DNA of 64,000 nucleotides. It comes from Rhynchopus euleeides. Lineage: Eukaryota; Euglenozoa; Diplonemea; Diplonemida; Diplonemidae. Positions 10,198-20,713 of this stretch are shown piece by piece. The stretch is taken from positions 1,550,001-1,614,000 of the forward strand of contig OY723238.1 in NCBI GenBank assembly GCA_963210315.1. Direction: 5' to 3'. Position 1 is the first letter of the stretch; every line of letters begins with the position of its first letter. Position numbers and translations under genes: made by a program. Under the pieces are notes generated by a model. The model saw only the letters and a list, made by a program, of their open reading frames with translations, was not told the origin of the DNA and made no database searches.

Positions 10198-11066
10198 CAG
10201 GCATGTCGCTAAGCGTCGACCGTCGACCCAGTGATTTTGGGTTTCCCCCCCCATAAAAAAGCGTCGACCCAGCGTCGACCCAGTGGACTGGGTTGACGCT
10301 TGGTCGAGGCTTGGAGCGTCGACCTAGTGGAACTGGGTTGCCATTCAAGCCTGGACCAAGCGTCAACCCATTTATTACACTGGGTCGACGCTAACCTAGC
10401 GTTGGCCCGGTTACACTGGGTCGACGCTCACCAAGCGTCGACCAAGCGTCAACCCACTTTCACTGGGTCGACGTCGAAGAGAGTATGGTTTTGCAGGAAC
10501 AGATGCTCACTACCGTGGCCTCCGGCGGCTGGGGGGCTCCGCCCCCCAGACCCCCCTGTGGCGTATGTCTCGTACTCAAGTCATTCGATTCCCATCAGGT
10601 CAGGGAATCCACCCACTCCAGTAGCCTCAGGAGGACGCAGCCAACTCACACAGAATCTGTACGCCCACAATGAACAGATGCTCACTACCGTGGCCTCCGG
10701 CGGATGGGGGGCTCTGCCCCCCAGACCCCCCATCTCGCGTGCCCGTCTAGTAACCAAGTCCTTGCGCTTTGACGGCCGTGACATATCAGGGGGCAGCGTC
10801 GAAATCATGGTCCCGAAAGCCATTTTTTGGTTTCCTCCGGCACCCGACGGCGCGAGCGGGAGAGGAACCACGGAAGGAACCCAGCGCCTCACACCGTGCC
10901 CACCTAGTGGTCCACCGATGGGAAAATTCAAAATTTGGCAACACGAGCGCGCGCGAAGCGCGCGCGAGAAAAATTGACCCCTAGTGTTTTCCCCCCTGAT
11001 CCCCCCCCCAAAACAGGAGCGTCAACCCACCAAATCTCCAAAATCGAAAAGTTAGCGACAGGCCTG
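10198..11066. mobile_element. non-autonomous MULE-like element, copy 1
   Basis: The ends form a short inverted repeat, CAGGCATGTCGCTAA on the left and the complement of CAGGCCTGTCGCTAA on the right. The flanking 9-mers are CCACCCTTC (10189-10197) and GCACCCTTC (11067-11075), a 9-base target duplication with one mismatch, as made by Mutator-like elements. The 869-base body has no gene. It holds repeats of GCGTCGACCCAG on its left side and two copies of a GC-rich hairpin module. It is closely similar to 26849-27633. Confidence 0.85.
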
Positions 11067-11233
11067 GCACCCTTCCCGCCCAAGCAGCCGATGGTCGGTC
11101 GGCCCACCTCGCCCCGACAAACAAACGCTGCCCTTGAGCAGAACAGTGCAAGATTCTTTTGGCAGTTCGGTGGTTCTCTCCCCCACCCCACCCCCTATGC
11201 CACGTAGCAGGACAAACAAAGGTTCCCCCCCTC

Positions 11234-12034
11234 CCAGTGATGGCACCTGGGTTTTTATGAGGGTTTAAATTCGGGTTTAAACCGGGTTTTTATTAGTTTA
11301 CGCGGGTTTTTATTCCCAGGGTTTTTATTGGGGTTTTCTTGGTCACAGGCAGCTTCACGGCACTGGGGCCTTTCAATGACCGAACCACCGTACTGGGAGG
11401 TTACCCCGCCGCATTTTTGCTCGAAGCAAAACTGCGACGGAACTGCCCACCTCCCCTGACCCCTTCGTTATGTGTGACCGCCCGCTGCACATTCCGTGTG
11501 TAGCGCACGCGTGGTCCCCCAGGCTGGGTGGATGTTTGCTCCCCTCCCCATGGACACCCCTGTGAAGGCCAGGCCGGGTCCACAAGGAAGTCGCTGACGC
11601 ACGGTTGCCAGCCCCCCCCGATGAACTGCTCTGGGGATCATCGTCACCATGCTCAAGTCTGTCCGATGAGGGCCCGGCGTGCCCTTCTACTCTACTGAGC
11701 TAAGGGCTGACACACCTCCGCAACGTTCATCAGCAGGAGGATGCTGACGATTGTTTGAAGAAGGTGGTTCCGGCTCAACCCCAGCCGGTGCGCAGTGTGT
11801 TTGCCCTGGATCTTTGTTGGTCGCCTCTGAAACCCAGAACCTGCTGCAGACCGTTGGGCTCAAGCCCAACAAGCAGCTGCGGACCGTGCGGACGCGAGCA
11901 GGCACCACCGCACCCACTGCAGGCCTCTCGAAGGAGCGCTCAACTAGCGTAGGGGCGGGTTTTTATCGGGTTTTTAGGGTTTTTATTATTTACTCCGGTT
12001 TTTATTCTGGGGGTCGGGTTTTTACCATCACTGG
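11234..12034. mobile_element. probable non-autonomous element with GGGTTTTTAT arrays
   Basis: The ends CCAGTGATGG (11234) and CCATCACTGG (to 12034) are exact reverse complements. The flanks CCCCCTC (11227-11233 and 12035-12041) could be a 7-base target duplication, but they lie in C-rich DNA and could match by chance. Inside each end is a cluster of GGGTTTTTAT-type repeats in the same orientation (11251-11336 and 11957-12027). There is no coding content. Confidence 0.55.
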
Positions 12035-12409
12035 CCCCCTCCCCCACGTGTGGATTTTTAATACCGTGGAACAATCAATTCTACATTCTACTCTTTACCC
12101 CCCCCCCCTATGCCATCGCAACAGAATAGATGTGTTGGATTCTTGCCACAAAGCACACGCAACACACCTACACACACGCACCACTCGCACAGTACAGCTC
12201 CCAGCATTGCGGGCGGGCCTCTTGTCCTGCCAGCTGGTAGCTTGGTCGGGTGAGCTTGGACAGGAGGTCAGCAAGGTTGACCTTCCCAAGCAGGGGGGTC
12301 GCTGGGTCTGCGCGGGGGAGGGTCTCAGAGAACACCCACCACCCCCACCCCACCCCCACCCCCCCACCCACGTCCCCTCCACGGGCACAAAAAGGGGTAG
12401 AGGTACACA

Positions 12410-14326
12410 ATGCCGATCTCACAACTGTTCGTGCTGTCCCCGCGTGGGGACAAGATTATCGCGAAGGACTACCGGAATGACATCGTGCGGGGGACGGACG
12501 AGATTTTCTTCAGAAAATACAAGTTCTGGGATGGGCCCGGTGGCGGCGACACGCCCCCCTTCTTCTCCTACGACGGGGTGAACTATGCCTACGTCAAGAA
12601 GAACAACCTGCTGCTGACGGTGACGACGCGGCAGAACATGTCTCCCAGCCTGCTCGCCGAGTTCCTCATCCGCCTCACGAAGCTGCTGAAGGATGCGCTT
12701 GGCGTGCTCAACGAGGAGTCGCTCCGGAAGAACTTTGTGCTTGTCTACGAGATCCTCGATGAGGTGGTGGACTTCGGGTTCATCCAGGGCACCAACACGG
12801 AGAAGCTGAAGTCCTACATCGCAAACGAGCCTGTTGTTGTGGAGCAGGAGGACAAGAAGATGGCTGTCAGCACCATGCCCATGTCGATGCCCAAGTTCAA
12901 CAAGACGAAGCGTGCGGTGGATGCGCAGAAGACGATCCTCGGGGGTGAGAAGGGGAGCGGCAAGAACGAGATCTACGTTGATGTTCTGGAGAGGCTCAAC
13001 GTCGTCTTCAACTCCAACGGGAATGTTGCGAACGCAGAGATCGATGGGTCGATCATCATGAAGAGCTTCTTGGCAGGCACTCCTGAGCTCCGTCTGGGTC
13101 TGAACGACGACCTGACGATCGGGAAGAGCGACCACAACTACGGCACTGTGCAGCTCGACTCCGTCAACTTCCACGAGTGCGTCAACTACAACGACTTCAC
13201 CAAAGACCGCACCCTCTTCTTCCGCCCCCCTGATGGCGAGTTTGTGGTGATGAACTACCGTGTCACGTCGATGGACTACTCGATGCCCTTCCACATCATC
13301 CCCATCATCGAGGAGCTGCCCCCTTACAGGGTGGAGATGACGCTCAAGGTACGGCGGTGTGTGCGGTGTGAGTGGGGGATGGGTGGGTGGCAGGCTTCGC
13401 TTTGTGGGAACTTCTGGCAGTTTGACACCTGGTGGTCGAAGCCCTCCAGGGCCTCATTCATGTCACACTGACACGTGCGCTGCTGTGTCGCCCTACCTCG
13501 GGCAAACGCACGTGAATCTTTTATCAGTGTCGACACACACCGATTACTTGGGAGAGTGTAGGAAACATTGCTTGGAGTGTTGATAATGGATAGGATGTGG
13601 ATGAACATAACAAAGCAATTGACACCGATCGCTCGCTCTTGATGTGATCTCCACTGTCTACACATCCACCCGCTCTACAGGTGAAGGCCGAATTCCCCGT
13701 GACTGTGCACGCGGCCACTGTGCTCGTGAAGTTCGCAGTGCCGAAGGCGACCACAAGCGTCAGCGTCGAACTGCGTGGCCCGTCTCAGAACCAAACGTAC
13801 GAGTACAAGGAGGCGGACAAGCAGGTGATGTGGTTGATCAAGAAGTTCAACGGGATGACCGAGCACATGTGCAAGGTGCGCATCTCCTTCGCACAGGAGT
13901 CCCCGGCGAGCATCCGGAGGCAGATCGGGCCGATCTCGATGAACTTTGAGATCCCCATGTATGGCGCCATTGCTGTGATGTGCATCGCATATTCTCACGA
14001 GGCCTCCAGTGTGCTGCCAGGGCAACACCAGCAGAAGGCCTCTGCCCTTGTTTGTTCTGCCACACACACCCAGCTTCATTTGTCGAAGCCAAAAGTGTTT
14101 TCAACCCCGACAGATCCATTCGATTGCAGCTGTCCTTTGATGATCCATCGCTTCTCTGCCTGTTGTACATTACCAAGCCACACCACACACCCCAACCCAC
14201 AGGTACATTGTGTCGGGTCTCAACATCCGCTTCCTGCGTATCGAGGAGCGGTCCAAGTCGTACAACCCTGCTCGCTGGGTGCGGAACATCACACAGGCAA
14301 ACTCCTACGTCTGCCGTGTGAACTAG
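12410..14326 (+). CDS. AP4M1: AP-4 adaptor complex mu subunit, three exons (12410-13348, 13681-13958, 14203-14326)
   Basis: The exons join in frame to 446 residues, the usual length for adaptor mu subunits. The N-terminal longin domain starts ISQLFVLSPRGD and runs to about residue 140. A linker is followed by the mu-homology domain, beginning KNEIYVDVLERLNV near 187. The C-terminus reads FEIPM-YIVSGLNIRFLRI then YNPARWVRNITQANSYVCRVN. The near-C-terminal ARWVR.ITQANSYV and the longin start resemble AP-4 mu, notably the plant form, more than AP-1 or AP-2. It should recognise tyrosine-based sorting signals on cargo at the trans-Golgi network. Exon 1 ends in phase 0. Exon 2 ends after two bases of a Met codon that exon 3 completes, and this restores the family motif. 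The first ATG of the frame follows a candidate acceptor near 12400. Confidence 0.92.
13349..13680 (+). other. AP-4 mu intron 1
   Basis: The donor is AAG|GTACGG and the acceptor CTCTACAG; length 332 bases, phase 0. Removing it joins TLK to VKAEFPV in the mu-homology domain. Confidence 0.9.
13959..14202 (+). other. AP-4 mu intron 2
   Basis: The donor is CAT|GTATGG and the acceptor CAACCCACAG; length 244 bases, splitting a Met codon after its second base. Reading through it would replace the conserved C-terminus with unrelated sequence. Confidence 0.9.
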
Positions 14327-16255
14327 AGTGCCCTCTCTCACCCACGCCATCTCGAGATCTCCTTCTACCCCATGCTTCCTTTATTTTTGACGAGAGAGGC
14401 TCTGGCTCTGTGTTTGCATCCCCTGTCCCCCATGCCCGATATGTGCTGTGACTGTATCTTTTTTGGTCCGCGAATTTTAACCCGCGGTTCAAAAGCAAAG
14501 AACTAGCAATTTGTTGAAGTGCCTTGTGTATCCCACCCCCCCCACCCACAACAACAACAACAGAAGATGAAAGGCTGCCCTTATTTTTGGCTCTGCGAAG
14601 AGAGCGAACGAACTAAATCTAAACCAGGTCTCCAGAGAATGAGCAGAGTGTGGGTTTGCGTTTCTGTGTATGCGTGCTGTTGCAAACAGCACCCGCAAAG
14701 CAAAGTACCTGCAGGCAGACGGGGCAGAGCCCTCCCCCTCCCAGCCCCTCCTCTCAAAATGCGGTGTTCGCACGGGATGCAACATGTTGCCAATAAAGTA
14801 AAATGCAAAAAAACCAAAAAGTTTGACATGCGCGTCTATCCATACCATTCCGGAGTACAACACCTTCCGGCTACAGTGTACACGCCACCGCCCTGGTCGT
14901 CGCGCACGTCAGGTTGTTTGGCGGTCGTCGATCCCAAAGAAGGCGGCATGAAGCAATACCACCGTGTGACCAGGCGAACACGGAACAGCGACCCCTCTCA
15001 CCGGGGGGCGCGACGAACACGGCCAAAACTCGTTCAAATCGTTCAAGAATAGTATACCTATCCTGCCTCAGGAGAAGGGCGTCGTTGCATACGTTGCACC
15101 GCCTGTCCGTCTTTATGTCAGGGAGTTGGCCGTCGACACCAAAAACAAAGCTACAGGGAGTGGGGGTGCGGGGTGGGGTGGGGTGGGGTGGGCATTGCCT
15201 GTGCTGCGGGGGGTCGGGTGGGGGGGAGGGCGGGTGTTTGTGTTGGCCGTGGTGGATGTTGTCGGCTGCACTCGTATTTTTTGGGTGTTCTGCGTTCGAA
15301 GAACACAAACTGTCGTTGCTACCTTCTCTCTTGAGATTCACTCGGTTACATTAGTTTTTGGCGACAACGGGGGAGGGGTCTCCAAGGTTTTGTATATCCA
15401 GAGGTGGCCTTGGGTTGTCGAATCCACAGCAGCTGCAGAAGGTGGGTGTGGCGCGGCGCAGGCTGTCTTTGCTGGCAACGTTCCGCTGTGTGTGTGTCCA
15501 CAATCCCCCCTCCTTTTTTTTTGCAGTTTCCCCCGCTGTCGTGGAAAGGTTTAGAAACAAATTCGGGAGAAGTGTTGTCGCAAGAACACCGTGTCCGCGT
15601 TGGGTAAAATCCAGCAAAACACTTTTTTCAATGGGATGAATTCACTCTCAAGTGCATGCATGATTGTGCACCTCCTCACAAATATAGGCGCCAAAACTGA
15701 CAGGTCTGGCACAGAGCGAATGACCCAATGGAACAGAATGCACCGATGCATTCATAGCTCGTGATTGTCGAAGCAAAACAAAATGTCTATTGACGGGCAC
15801 GAATTAGATTCCAGCAGCTCCAGCATTGCGGCATCACGTTACTGACATGGTATCCCGCTGATTGCAACTTCACTCACAAGTGGTGGCGCGAGTGCCAAAT
15901 GATATACAGCGACCAAGAGTGTCCGAGAATCCTACTGTACAGAAGGGCATGGGACTGTGTCTGTGTCAGTCTGTCTGTGTGTCTGTAGGGGTGGGGTGGG
16001 TGGGAGGGGGTGGTGGTGCAGGAAAGTGAAAACGTTTTTGATTCCTCCAGCGGTCCGCCGACGAGAAGACACGGTGCAGCCACTTCGACGGCTGCCCCTC
16101 CCACCCCCCCTCCCCAAACCCACCGGTGCTCACACCTATGCCCACACACACTTGCACTGCAGCCACCTGCCCCCCCCAACCCTGTGTGAGGACTAACATT
16201 GCAAGGTGCTGGGAGACTTGCTTTTCCATTCACTCTCGACAATCAAACCCCTACC
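14327..16255. other. intergenic region, no gene seen
   Basis: The stretch holds short ORFs without the codon bias of the neighbours, a GGGGTGGGGT run near 15170-15195, and CA/GT-rich DNA near 15960-16150. A pyrimidine-rich segment with possible acceptors (CTGCAG near 16160, and GTGAG and GCAAG near 16190-16205) precedes the next gene. Nothing else was recognised. Confidence 0.45.
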
Positions 16256-19200
16256 ATGGATGCCCACCCCACCCCACCCCACCACGACAGGGACCTGGAC
16301 AGTCTAGCTCGCTTTTCGAGGCACGCTGCTCTCTTCCCACATGCCGCACAGAGTCGCTGTGCCACAGCCACTCCCGCGATGAACCCTGCAGATGCGCAGA
16401 CGCTGGTGGGATCCTGGCGGCAGGCATGTGACGAGGCACGTGCCAATGCTGTGGGGCTGGAGCTTGGGGACCTCGATACGCTGGTCCGTGTGCAGGAGTC
16501 ATGCGCATCGCTGCTGGAGGAGGGCCTGTTGCACGACGAGGCCGGGCTCGCGAAGGTGCTGGCGTGGGCAAACCTCGGCGCGCCACACCACATTGACTAC
16601 GGCCGCCCCTGCCTGGGCAGCACACCCCCACCAGGTGCCGCAGGCCCCCAGCAGCAGCGCACCCTCCGACGTCACCTCTACCAACTGATTGCCGCACCCT
16701 CACCTGCGGAGCGCGCCAACCTGCACTGCCGTGCGCCTGAGGTGTTCGGCTCGCTGGACATGGCTGCACGCCTCCGCAGCGAGGATGCCGTCGCGGCATC
16801 CCGCCCGCCCCTGCTGCAGGACGCGCTGTCTGCGATGTGCCACGCCGCAGCCCCTGCTGGCGGCTGCCCCCTGCGGTTTCAGGTTGCGTCGCTGCGACAG
16901 GCAGCGCATGCCGTGCGCAGCACCTGGGCCTCGCGCCGCAGGTCCTTCTCAAGCCTTGCGGCGGGCGTCAAGGCAGACCAGAGCTACTCCAGGCCAGCCG
17001 TGACAGGGCCTGCCACAGAGCGCAGGGCGGACCACAGCGACCTCCCTGCCCTGGGGTTTCTCCCCAGCGGCCCGCCCGGCTCCTCCCTGCACTCCCCAGG
17101 AGCCGTGCTGCAGCGTGTGGTGGAGTTCTGCCGGCGCGTCCGGATGGCCTTCCTGGTGAAGTTCCTCAACCTGACGGAGCTGTTTGCGGACAAGGCGGGG
17201 TGCGTGTCGTACCTCGTCTCGCTGGACCACCGGAACTACTGGAAGCTGCACCGCACAGCCTCCGCAGCCACCGACACCCCAAGCCTGCGGGAGGAGGTTG
17301 TCCTGGCGCTGTACGCCAGGGCCAGGGCGCGGTGGTACACCCACGGGGAGCCCCCCTCCCGCTCCGTCCCCACAAAGGACAAGAGCCGTGTCCTCGACTT
17401 TGCGGAGGTTGCGACCAACATGCAGCTCCGCATCGCACACCGCCTGGCGGCCGAGTACATCGAGAGGCGGAACGTCATCATCGCAGCCCCGCCTGGGTGC
17501 GGCACACGCACCGCCATCCTGTTCCACCTGCTGGAGCGTGGCATCACCACACCCTCCGCAAAGGTGCTCCACATGGTGGTCTGCCCCAAGGCACGTATCG
17601 CCTCCTGGCTGTCTGCTGCAGAGTTCCGCATCGGCGCATCTGCCACCGATAGGAAGGTGTGCGTGCTCCGCGAGAAGGGCCCACACGTCACACAGTTTGA
17701 AGAGGACTACGCCAGGATGCTCGACACCGCAGTGTCCTCCCTCAGGAGACAAAGCGCTTCGGGCGGCGCGCCCCCACGCAGAGGTGGGGCGGACAGCAGC
17801 GCCGCCCCTGCGTCTGGGTCTGACAGAATCCTCCCGACAACATCACTCCTCGTGATGAGCGAGGAGGTGTTCCTCCACCTGTGCGGGGGCTACTTCCTGG
17901 GGAAGACGTACAGCGACACCCTGGTTATCGACAACAAAGACCGCAGCAGCGCAGGGGGTGTATCCGCGATGGCAGGCGTTGCGGCCTGCATAGTGCAGGC
18001 CAGGCTCCTCTTCAGGCAACGCGTGCTCCTGGTGTCGGAGCACCCAGGCGAGGTGGCGTCCCTCGATGCTGCCTGGGCTGCGGCCTGCGTTGTCGCGCCG
18101 AAGTTCTTCGGAGGGTATCTGTCATACTTCTTGGGGCCAACCCTCAAAGACCTCGGGATGAAGAACGCCTTCCGCAAGCCTCCTCAGAAGGGGCCGCAGG
18201 CCGGCAAGCTCTACGTGCAGGCGCTGCACAAAGCAATCCAGAGCTACCTCTCGGCGCTGCGAGGCGGAGCGGAAGGGTGGGGCGGAGCAGCCCCCCCTGC
18301 GCCACCCAGCCTCTTCAAACGCTTCGTCCTGGGTGTGTTTGTCGCGGATTGGGTGAAGGCCACCCGGGCCTCCAAAGCAGCGGACACCCGGGCGAAGCCC
18401 GGGGAGCGGCGGAGGGCCGCAGCGCCAGGGGAGGGGTGGGCCCTCAACGCCTCCGCCATGTCGGTCGACGCCGCCTTCGAAGATCTGCAGCGCACGCCCG
18501 AAGCGACTTTCCTGGATCACACGGTGCTGACGCGGGCGGAGGTGGGGTGCATCACAGACCGGTTGCTGCAGGTTATCGGCCCCAGGGTGGCGTGCCTCCT
18601 GAAGGACGTGGTGTCAGCCCAGCAGGAGGCTGCCGAGAGGGCGGCTGCGCCGCACGACAAGCAGCACCACAGCCACGCCCAGGAGCACAGCCGCATCCTG
18701 GAGTTTGTTGTGCGGTGTGGGATGTCCGCGCTGCAGAGGCGGGCGGTGCTGCTGCTGTCGCGGCACGCCGCCCGCACCGTCGACACGGCGGAGCGCGATG
18801 GGGGGGCGCGGCGCAGGAGGGGCGGCACGCAGGCCACAGGTGGTGGCGTGTTCGGGGGCACCGTCCCTGGCTCCGGCAGTGCCGCCGAAGAGGAGGGAGA
18901 CAGCACCGCGACAGCCATGCCCGCGCCTGGGGCGGACGGGGCCCCCCTGCCCACACAGCGCTCCTATGTCCACACCGTGGCGTCCGCTGCGAACCTCATC
19001 GCGAGGGTGGCGGTGCATCCCTACCTTGCGATGAGCGTTGCCCTGCAGGCCTGCGGCGACACGCCTCTGCGTGACGACGTGCAGGGGGTGTGGACACCGC
19101 AGGCGAGCCGCAGCGGTGGCGGGGCTGAGGAGGGGGCGGTGGAGGCGGAGGCGGCGGTCCCGCCTTGGCAGTCCCCGGGGGGTGTGGCAGCGGCTGTGTC

Positions 19201-20713
19201 GAGCCCCGAGTTGCCGTGGGCTGCGAGCCCGGCAGGGCTCGCAGGCAGCAGTGGCAGCAGGGTGCCGAGCCCCGTGCCGCCGCTGCCCAGCCCCCCGGGC
19301 AGCCCGGGTGGCCCGCCGCAGGCGAAGCGGCGGCGGCGTGGGTCCAGCAGCACAGCGCATGTCGCGCAGGTGGGTGTGGGTGGGGCGGCGGGGCAGCGGG
19401 GCGCCGCCCCGACAGGCACCCCCGTGCTCCCGCAGGAGCCGCGCGCGACGCAGCTGCGGGGCGTGTTCTGCGAGACGGGCCCAGGGGAGGCCCAGGGTGC
19501 CTACACTACCCTTGCGGCGCGGCGGTCCAGCGGGGTGCTCGCCTCGTTGCATCTGCTCCTGCTGGAGATGGCGGCCCGGCTGCAGGATGGGTATGTCCAC
19601 CGGGTGGTCATCTTCTGCAGGCGGGGTGCCAGCTTCGACCTCCTTCGGTGGTACCTCCGCAACGACGAGGCGCTTGCGGTGCACGCCTTCGGGGAGGGCG
19701 ATGCTGCCCCTGCCGCCCCGCAGCTGCAGCGCAGCGCGCCGCTGCCGGACAGAGTCTTCGCCGCCTCCACCTCCAAACAGCGCGACGCGCAGAACCGCGT
19801 CGCCTTCGAAGGCTTCTGCACCACACACAAGGGGCTGCTCGTCATGGTGTCCCACGGGGTGGTGCCCTGTGTCGACTACTCCCTGACAGACACGCTGGTT
19901 GCCTTCGACTGCCACATGGAGTGCTCTGCCCTGCGCCAGGTCATCCAGCGCGCCCGCGGCGTGCAGCACGAGGAGATGCTTCGCCTCATCCGCTTGATCC
20001 CCACAGAGCACCCGGGTGGCGGCAGCGGCGACACAGCCCCTGTGAGCCTCGCCCTCGACGCGGAGGTGGCTGCGCGGCAGCTGCGTGCTGCCTGCGGCGA
20101 GTCGAGGTCCTCCGAAGGCCTGCAGGCAGCACCCTCGCAGCCCGCCAACAGCAGCTGGGCTGCCGATGGGGATGCAGCCGTGCCGTCGGAGAAGATTGAG
20201 TTCGCCTCCAACACCGAGCGCACCATGGCGTACTACGCTGTGCGCCGCATCGTCAGCGCGGAATACTCCAAAAGGGTGGCGGATTCGGTGTTCGCCCAGA
20301 TCAGGTCACTCGCCGCCATGCTCTCCAGCGGAGAGGCTGCAGGCGTGTCCGACGAGCCCCTCGCTATTAGCCCGCACCTCCTGGAGTCGATGGAGCTGGC
20401 GGAGAAGGTCGACCCCGCTTCATCCCCGCCGACTGTGGACCTCGTGGGGCCCCAGGAGCTGCACCCTGTGCTGCAGCGCTGCGGTGCGGCTGGCGGCGGC
20501 GATGGCGACACGGAGGAGGGGTTGGCTGCGCTCCCGCGGCTCTTCCCCGGGCTGCACGGGGTGCGGCTGGAGGTGGATGCCGATGGGCTGTTGGCCTCGC
20601 AGGAGCAGGATGATGACTTCAGCATGCTGGCGTGTGCCAGCCCCAGCTCTGTGGCGTCCCTCGTCTTCCCGGTGGGTTCGGTGCTGGTGGTGCCAGGTGG
20701 GGCGGTTCGCTGA
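16256..20713 (+). CDS. SNF2-like helicase-domain protein with degenerate ATP-binding motifs
   Basis: A single exon encodes 1,485 residues from the first ATG at 16256. The N-terminal 400 residues are not recognised. Near residue 410 the P-loop position reads APPGCGTRTA, where an active helicase has GxGKT; the Lys is gone. Near 557 the motif II position reads VIDNKD instead of DEAH-type. A Gly/Ala/Pro-rich, poorly conserved segment covers about 845-1065. The second helicase lobe (about 1090-1245) is clearer: SGVLASLHLLLLEM, RVVIFCRR, DTLVAFD and LRQVIQRARGVQHEEMLRLIRLI, which aligns with SNF2 motif VI (QxxxRxHRIGQ followed by a YRLI-like strand). It is probably a nuclear chromatin-associated scaffold that no longer hydrolyses ATP in the standard way. 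A TTG 57 bases upstream also keeps the frame but is not a credible start. Family confidence is moderate; function is inference. Confidence 0.65.
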   Translation: MDAHPTPPHHDRDLDSLARFSRHAALFPHAAQSRCATATPAMNPADAQTLVGSWRQACDEARANAVGLELGDLDTLVRVQESCASLLEEGLLHDEAGLAKVLAWANLGAPHHIDYGRPCLGSTPPPGAAGPQQQRTLRRHLYQLIAAPSPAERANLHCRAPEVFGSLDMAARLRSEDAVAASRPPLLQDALSAMCHAAAPAGGCPLRFQVASLRQAAHAVRSTWASRRRSFSSLAAGVKADQSYSRPAVTGPATERRADHSDLPALGFLPSGPPGSSLHSPGAVLQRVVEFCRRVRMAFLVKFLNLTELFADKAGCVSYLVSLDHRNYWKLHRTASAATDTPSLREEVVLALYARARARWYTHGEPPSRSVPTKDKSRVLDFAEVATNMQLRIAHRLAAEYIERRNVIIAAPPGCGTRTAILFHLLERGITTPSAKVLHMVVCPKARIASWLSAAEFRIGASATDRKVCVLREKGPHVTQFEEDYARMLDTAVSSLRRQSASGGAPPRRGGADSSAAPASGSDRILPTTSLLVMSEEVFLHLCGGYFLGKTYSDTLVIDNKDRSSAGGVSAMAGVAACIVQARLLFRQRVLLVSEHPGEVASLDAAWAAACVVAPKFFGGYLSYFLGPTLKDLGMKNAFRKPPQKGPQAGKLYVQALHKAIQSYLSALRGGAEGWGGAAPPAPPSLFKRFVLGVFVADWVKATRASKAADTRAKPGERRRAAAPGEGWALNASAMSVDAAFEDLQRTPEATFLDHTVLTRAEVGCITDRLLQVIGPRVACLLKDVVSAQQEAAERAAAPHDKQHHSHAQEHSRILEFVVRCGMSALQRRAVLLLSRHAARTVDTAERDGGARRRRGGTQATGGGVFGGTVPGSGSAAEEEGDSTATAMPAPGADGAPLPTQRSYVHTVASAANLIARVAVHPYLAMSVALQACGDTPLRDDVQGVWTPQASRSGGGAEEGAVEAEAAVPPWQSPGGVAAAVSSPELPWAASPAGLAGSSGSRVPSPVPPLPSPPGSPGGPPQAKRRRRGSSSTAHVAQVGVGGAAGQRGAAPTGTPVLPQEPRATQLRGVFCETGPGEAQGAYTTLAARRSSGVLASLHLLLLEMAARLQDGYVHRVVIFCRRGASFDLLRWYLRNDEALAVHAFGEGDAAPAAPQLQRSAPLPDRVFAASTSKQRDAQNRVAFEGFCTTHKGLLVMVSHGVVPCVDYSLTDTLVAFDCHMECSALRQVIQRARGVQHEEMLRLIRLIPTEHPGGGSGDTAPVSLALDAEVAARQLRAACGESRSSEGLQAAPSQPANSSWAADGDAAVPSEKIEFASNTERTMAYYAVRRIVSAEYSKRVADSVFAQIRSLAAMLSSGEAAGVSDEPLAISPHLLESMELAEKVDPASSPPTVDLVGPQELHPVLQRCGAAGGGDGDTEEGLAALPRLFPGLHGVRLEVDADGLLASQEQDDDFSMLACASPSSVASLVFPVGSVLVVPGGAVR

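Noticed and set aside
14519..15639. Several ORFs of 80-180 residues between AP-4 mu and the SNF2-like gene
   Set aside because: They overlap in multiple frames, lack the third-position bias of the real genes and show no domains.
16199..16255. Upstream TTG start for the SNF2-like protein
   Set aside because: It is not a normal eukaryotic start. It lies next to possible acceptors, so this region is more likely leader sequence.
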